From assembly GCF_031501865.1 (NCBI RefSeq), contig NZ_JARRCW010000001.1, positions 691,001 through 755,000 on the forward strand: 64,000 nucleotides of DNA, in the 5' to 3' direction. The translations under genes were made by a program, and so were the position numbers. Source of the DNA: Pseudovibrio sp. M1P-2-3. Its GTDB lineage: Bacteria; Pseudomonadota; Alphaproteobacteria; Rhizobiales; Stappiaceae. The notes under the pieces were generated by a model that ran no database searches, was not told the DNA's origin, and saw only the letters and a program-made list of their open reading frames with translations. Shown here one piece after another: positions 62,140 through 64,000 of this stretch; the stretch's first letter is position 1, and each line of letters begins with the position of its first letter.

Positions 62140-63270
62140 CTAGCCCCCAAGCTTCAAAGAGTTAATGGACGTAAGTAGGTCAGGTGAAATCCCAGAGGCA
62201 GCGCCACCGGCAAATAGCTGAACAGTCGGGCTAGTTGTTGCTTGTTGTGCGTCGTACAAATTTACGAATTTCTCGACGAATTTCTCGACTTCATCTGGGT
62301 CCTGAAGCTTTTCAATATCGTATTTACGATTAATAAGTGCAGCTTGGCCATCTATGTCAGTCCCGACTAGATTATCGGGTATACCAAGAACTGTTCTGAC
62401 CACTTCATAAAGAGCGGGTGAAGACAGAATTTGGTAGGCGTCCGTAATATCTCCCGCGGTCCTTTGAAAGTTCAGGGCAAGCCTTACGCCTTCGTCTTTT
62501 TCACCCTCTTCCTCTTCAAAGGTTACCTGAATATATTGGTCAATGACACTTTCTTTAAGGTCAATCTGGCGTTGTTCTATGGGTGCCCTGTATTTATTGA
62601 TTGCCTCTTGAACTGCTTCCGGGTCCTTCATCTCCTCAACATCGAGGTTCTCCTGAAACCACTCTACGCGGTCATCGCTCGGGCCGTTGATAATTTCCTG
62701 TGGGACATCATAGGCGACGGCGATAATTGTATAGAGTGCTGGGTCTGTGAGAAGCTCGGTGGTGAAGAGAATTTCTTCCCTGTTATTGATGGGGAGCATT
62801 CTTTCTTCATAGTAGCGCGTCAGGCGGTCAAGGTCGTCAATTTCTCCTCCTGGAGGAGTTGCCTTGCGAAGATACTTTTGATTGACCGCATAGTCGCCAT
62901 TTTCATTTTTCGCCTTCCAGTCGCTAAAGCCACCGGGGAGGGATCCGTCTTCTTCAAACTGAAAAGTGCTTGCAAGTTCATAGTAACGGCCGTCATTCAT
63001 CGTATTGGCGAGAGCTTCATCAGAGTCAGTGCCCTGAACCAGAACTTCTCGAATCAAGCCTTTTGCATAGATCATGTCCTCCAGTCCCATGCTTTTCATC
63101 ATGAAAGTGTAGAGGCGATGGTCATCCAGCAGGTCATCAACAGTCTTGACGTTGTCGAAATTCTCTTCGAAATACTCGATTTCGGGGGCAATATCTGGGG
63201 CCTTGGCTGTCTGTTCCCTTGCTGCAGGTAAGTCATGAACAAGCAGAGAATAGCGAAGAGTTGTATCCAT
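62140..63270 (-). CDS. DUF1217 (flagellar-type) protein
   Basis: This is a 376-residue acidic, helical protein. Two or more DUF1217 repeats are seen: compare ALANTMNDGRYYELASTFQF (about 84-103) with the parts around EILFTTELLTDPALYTIIAVAYDVP and ITDAYQILSSPALYEVVRTVLGIP (about 273-296). The family is linked to flagellar clusters of rhizobia, where the function is unproven. No flagellar gene is present in this window. Confidence 0.88.
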   Translation of the reverse strand: MDTTLRYSLLVHDLPAAREQTAKAPDIAPEIEYFEENFDNVKTVDDLLDDHRLYTFMMKSMGLEDMIYAKGLIREVLVQGTDSDEALANTMNDGRYYELASTFQFEEDGSLPGGFSDWKAKNENGDYAVNQKYLRKATPPGGEIDDLDRLTRYYEERMLPINNREEILFTTELLTDPALYTIIAVAYDVPQEIINGPSDDRVEWFQENLDVEEMKDPEAVQEAINKYRAPIEQRQIDLKESVIDQYIQVTFEEEEGEKDEGVRLALNFQRTAGDITDAYQILSSPALYEVVRTVLGIPDNLVGTDIDGQAALINRKYDIEKLQDPDEVEKFVEKFVNLYDAQQATTSPTVQLFAGGAASGISPDLLTSINSLKLGG

Positions 63271-63916
63271 TGAATTGCACCCGATTGAAAAATACTCAGA
63301 GTCATAGTGACTCAGTTGTCTTGCCTGAACCTGTTCGATACTTAGTTTTTGCTGAGTCCGTCAATTATACTTGGTAAGTACCGTGGTTCGGCGAAGGTCT
63401 TTAACAAGACTTGCCCTTCATTTGAATTCATCAATATATGCAAGTTGTGTCTCAAGCCATCATAGGGGGGCGAGAGCAGGTCATTAGTGCTTTGGTGATT
63501 CTACATTTCTTATGTGGTTTATTTTAAATAATTATATGCAAGTTACATTTTAGTTTGTGACTCTAAAAAGTATATATATTGCTTGAATGAGCATTGCCTC
63601 TCCGTAATTTTTTAAAAAAAATGTCTATATCACGTAGTTTTGTTGATTTGATCGCAAAATTTGACAGTGCCTATATTTTTCTACCTAGTTTTGTTTGTTG
63701 GTTATTGAAAAATACCTTACTTGATTTGACCTCCTTTAAAAAACTACCCAAAATACAAGTGGTAATACCTACAATGTTGAAGGTGACACCCTTAATGATT
63801 GTGGAAGCGGACTGCTTTTGCTCGTTGGGCAATGGGGCAGGGGACCTTGGTCAGCTTTCACTGCGGGGAGTAACGGCAGCGGAAATACGCGTGTGCGCTG
63901 TCGATATGGAGGGGAA
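63271..63916. other. AT-rich region upstream of DUF1217 and the next porin gene
   Basis: These 646 bp are very AT-rich (63480-63740). No convincing gene is present. An open frame from 63594 runs across the next porin start in another frame and has no family character. The porin promoter should lie in the right half. Confidence 0.45.
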
Positions 63917-64000
63917 ATGCATAAGTTTAATAGTAGTATTCAATTTGCAGCCATTCTTGGAACGGCTTTAGCACCAGTATCAGCTCTAGCAACCGGCTGG
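63917..64000 (+). CDS. N-terminus of a further FadL-like protein, cut by the window end
   Basis: GGAGGGG precedes an ATG at 63917. The 28 codons visible encode a signal peptide with the ending SALATGW, like VLASGW of the intact FadL-type protein at 60200. The spacing and ribosome site are almost the same, so this is a paralogue. The rest lies outside the window. Confidence 0.82.
   Translation, partial: MHKFNSSIQFAAILGTALAPVSALATGW

Noticed and set aside
63741-63905. Possible remnant of another porin gene upstream of 63917
   Set aside because: One frame shows NVEG and SGN-type strings like the FadL protein, but the match is too short and scattered to support a pseudogene.
63594-63971. Open frame of 125 codons at the right end
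   Set aside because: It overlaps the porin start in another frame, lacks a ribosome site and has biased composition due to AT-rich DNA.

Overview
The window looks like chromosomal DNA of an alphaproteobacterium of the order Hyphomicrobiales (Rhizobiales), most like the Stappiaceae/Pseudovibrio group. This is inferred from gene families and order (pgsA-moaD-moaE near uvrC, petP-petR-histidine kinase beside a branched-chain aminotransferase, DUF1217 flagellar-type and DUF1402 proteins, RlpA and FadL-like porins) and from short intergenic palindromic repeats of a rhizobial type. No rRNA, tRNA, CRISPR array or replication origin was found.

Region 1 (0.3-9.1 kb) looks like a cell-surface locus. 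A minus-strand operon holds a tiny secreted protein with a sorting-signal-like C-terminus, an exosortase-family transpeptidase with a Cys/Arg/His triad, a membrane-anchored companion and an OpgC-type acyltransferase. Divergently, a plus-strand operon encodes a polysaccharide deacetylase, an FkbH-like HAD protein, an acyl carrier protein, a MaoC hydratase, a short-chain reductase and an unrecognised 310-residue protein. Together they suggest acyl or glyceryl modification of a surface glycan, with a dedicated sorted protein.

Region 2 (9.1-27.7 kb) is a housekeeping block bracketed by two almost identical IS481-family copies. It carries ChaC, rplY-pth-ychF (with terminator), a TauE-type transporter, and the run lgt-SAM methyltransferase-pgeF-M24 peptidase-lipoprotein-prs, then ubiK, YbjN, proC and a TetR-type gene. 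An IS110-family element (possible bridge RNA) and a CsaA gene sit next to IS481 copy 2.

Region 3 (27.9-38.5 kb) holds an MFS transporter, petP-petR-histidine kinase, ilvE, a nucleotidyltransferase, a divergent TetR/SDR pair with two palindromic operators, a Bcr/CflA efflux gene, and moaE-moaD-pgsA.

Region 4 (38.6-49.6 kb) separates pgsA from uvrC, which are usually close in this order. It contains tdk, a GST, an HxlR regulator, an EamA transporter, a thioesterase, a DUF6058-like gene, an IS30-family element, a cluster of palindromes, and an orphan 588-residue gene. That gene lies between the intact 3' end of uvrC and a second, diverged copy of the last codons of uvrC, the pattern of a small island inserted at a gene 3' end.

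Region 5 (49.6-64 kb) carries a Ca2+/cation antiporter, an Omp25-like protein, a GST, hemG, rlmJ, a cold-shock protein with a Gly/Arg-rich N-terminus, a glyoxalase-II-like hydrolase, DUF1402, RlpA, a DUF1624 protein, an intact FadL-type porin, a decayed porin remnant, a DUF1217 protein, and the first 28 codons of another porin-like gene cut by the window end.
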